Of a DNA stretch of 64,000 nucleotides, positions 62,907-64,000 are shown in pieces; the stretch's first letter is position 1, and every line of letters starts with the position of its first letter. A program made the translations under genes and the position numbers. The DNA lies in assembly GCA_030549335.1 (NCBI GenBank), contig CM060187.1:1798001-1862000 (forward strand), given 5' to 3'. Origin of the DNA: Pontederia crassipes (lineage: Eukaryota; Streptophyta; Magnoliopsida; Commelinales; Pontederiaceae). Below the pieces are notes generated by a model, which did not search any database, was not told where the DNA came from, and saw only the letters and a list, made by a program, of their open reading frames with translations.

Positions 62907-63040
62907 CTTAGCAAACAGATCGGGACTCCCGAAATGCGGAGATCGCCGACGAACGTGAGGACGATGTTGTTGTTGTTGTTGTTCGTCGACGAGGACGACG
63001 ACGACGACGATCGTAACGGTGGCGATCTCGACGGCCAACT
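62907..63040 (-). other. GWD1: Non-coding first exon of the dikinase gene (approximate 5' end)
   Basis: The minus-strand leader contains GTC-type and CAA-type trinucleotide runs (about 62963-63012) and no ATG. The 5' end is placed about 30 bases after the TATA-like motif and is approximate. Confidence 0.5.
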
Positions 63041-63061
63041 TCTTTGGGGCGGAGCGACGAC

Positions 63062-63180
63062 GGAAGATATTAAATACCTTCCAATCGGTGACGTGTCACC
63101 GTTTGGGTGGAGGAAGTGTCACGGTTCAAGTGCTTGTTATTTTGAATCACCGCAACTACGCGGCCGCTGCACACGTGGCG
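63062..63180 (-). promoter_or_regulatory. GWD1: Dikinase core promoter with TATA-like box and G-box-type motifs
   Basis: The minus strand reads GGTATTTAATATC at about 63066-63078, a TATA-like box. Just upstream, 63087-63100 is the inverted repeat GGTGAC-GT-GTCACC with an ACGT core, and 63172-63177 is a canonical G-box CACGTG. Such ACGT motifs are bound by bZIP and bHLH factors, including light and clock regulators, which fits the daily rhythm of GWD expression in other plants. The regulatory role is inference. Confidence 0.45.
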
Positions 63181-63199
63181 AAAAGATATACGTTCACGT

Positions 63200-64000
63200 C
63201 TAATCACAATGATTTTTTTTATTTATTTTTATTTTTCCAACGGTCCCTTTCTTATTTTTATATTTTTGGTAGCATCAATCACGATCTTTTCGTGTGCGAA
63301 GACATTAACAAAAAATATCTCGACGGACGATTTTGACTCGTGAAGAAATATCTTCCGTCATAATAAGTAAAAATATTAATATTTAAATAATTTATTTCAT
63401 ATTCTAATCATACCATATTATTTTATTAGATTCTTAGCATAATATATAATATTACTATACAATCAGATAAGATCTACTTGAAATAATAAATTAATAATTC
63501 TCATATAACACAATAATATATTTGCTGGGATTCCATGTAAACATAAAAGAAAATAAAATTAATTTGAGTGGATGTAGGTGCCGACAAAATCGTGGTCTCA
63601 AAAAATCAGATAAGAACTTATATTATTTTAAATGTATCTATTACATGAGAAAAAAAAATAAATTAATAATCCTATCCCAATAAAAATATCTATATGGAAT
63701 ATATTCCTTTTACCCTTATATTTAATACCAATAATATTTAAATCTTTATTACATACATAATAAAAATTAATTCTAATTTGAGTAAGACGAGTTTTGATAC
63801 AGTTAGACAAAAAATATATATTTTAAAAATAAAAAATTACATTGAATATAAAAAAATTATTTGGGTAGTCATAGGAGGTTTAGAAAATTACAAAATTTAA
63901 TTTTTTTAAAAAAATTTTGCATTGTTTACTCCAAGTATAATAGGACTTTTGCGAATAATTTGCATGGAACTATGGATTAACTCAAAAAATTAGAATATAT
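63200..64000. other. AT-rich upstream intergenic DNA, no gene recognised
   Basis: No coding frame with recognisable features, RNA gene or repeat boundary was seen. Confidence 0.5.

Noticed and set aside
62793..63203. Frames rich in Asp, Val or Gln near the dikinase promoter
   Set aside because: Result from trinucleotide repeats in the leader and promoter; no domain.

Overview
The window is nuclear DNA of a flowering plant, most likely a eudicot. The evidence is one intact nuclear gene with 33 coding exons for a plastid starch enzyme, very AT-rich intergenic DNA, and nested LTR retrotransposons, a CACTA transposon, a LINE and SINEs. I cannot name the species from sequence alone.

Layout. (a) 1-4208: the 3' part of a decayed Ty3/gypsy chromovirus (RNase H, integrase, C-terminal tail) and its 3' LTR; the rest lies left of the window. 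(b) 3369-16560: an old tandem duplication of about 4.3-4.9 kb. Each copy holds LTR sequence, a series of ~0.71-kb tandem repeats and a CACTA element. Copy 1 was later hit by a solo LTR (5262-7797, target duplication CTTGA) and a palindromic LTR-PBS-inverted-LTR element (7809-9267). (c) 16745-17420: a pseudogene of an LRR receptor kinase, ERECTA-like. (d) 18321-25290: a third copy of the repeat segment, split by nested solo LTRs (outer 18805-24127, inner 20130-23475). The outer one carries a 350-bp fragment of the window's own dikinase gene. (e) 26522-35832: a full-length but dead gypsy element with TCCCC target duplications. (f) 36.8-42.8 kb: an unrecognised GC-rich segment, a BTB-TAZ pseudogene and a solo LTR rich in internal repeats. 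(g) 43580 to about 63040, minus strand: the only apparently functional gene, encoding alpha-glucan, water dikinase (GWD1/SEX1/R1 type).

The dikinase model closes exactly: 33 coding exons, all phases compatible, 4464 nt, 1487 residues plus stop. It also has a non-coding first exon, a 5' UTR intron and a TATA-like promoter. Its introns hold a LINE fragment, SINEs, a solo LTR and a decayed exon duplicate. The exon carrying the redox CxxxC motif is flanked by two consecutive GC-AG introns.

I found no new multi-gene system. The most unusual items are the palindromic LTR element, the gene fragment inside a solo LTR, and the paired GC-AG introns around the redox exon.
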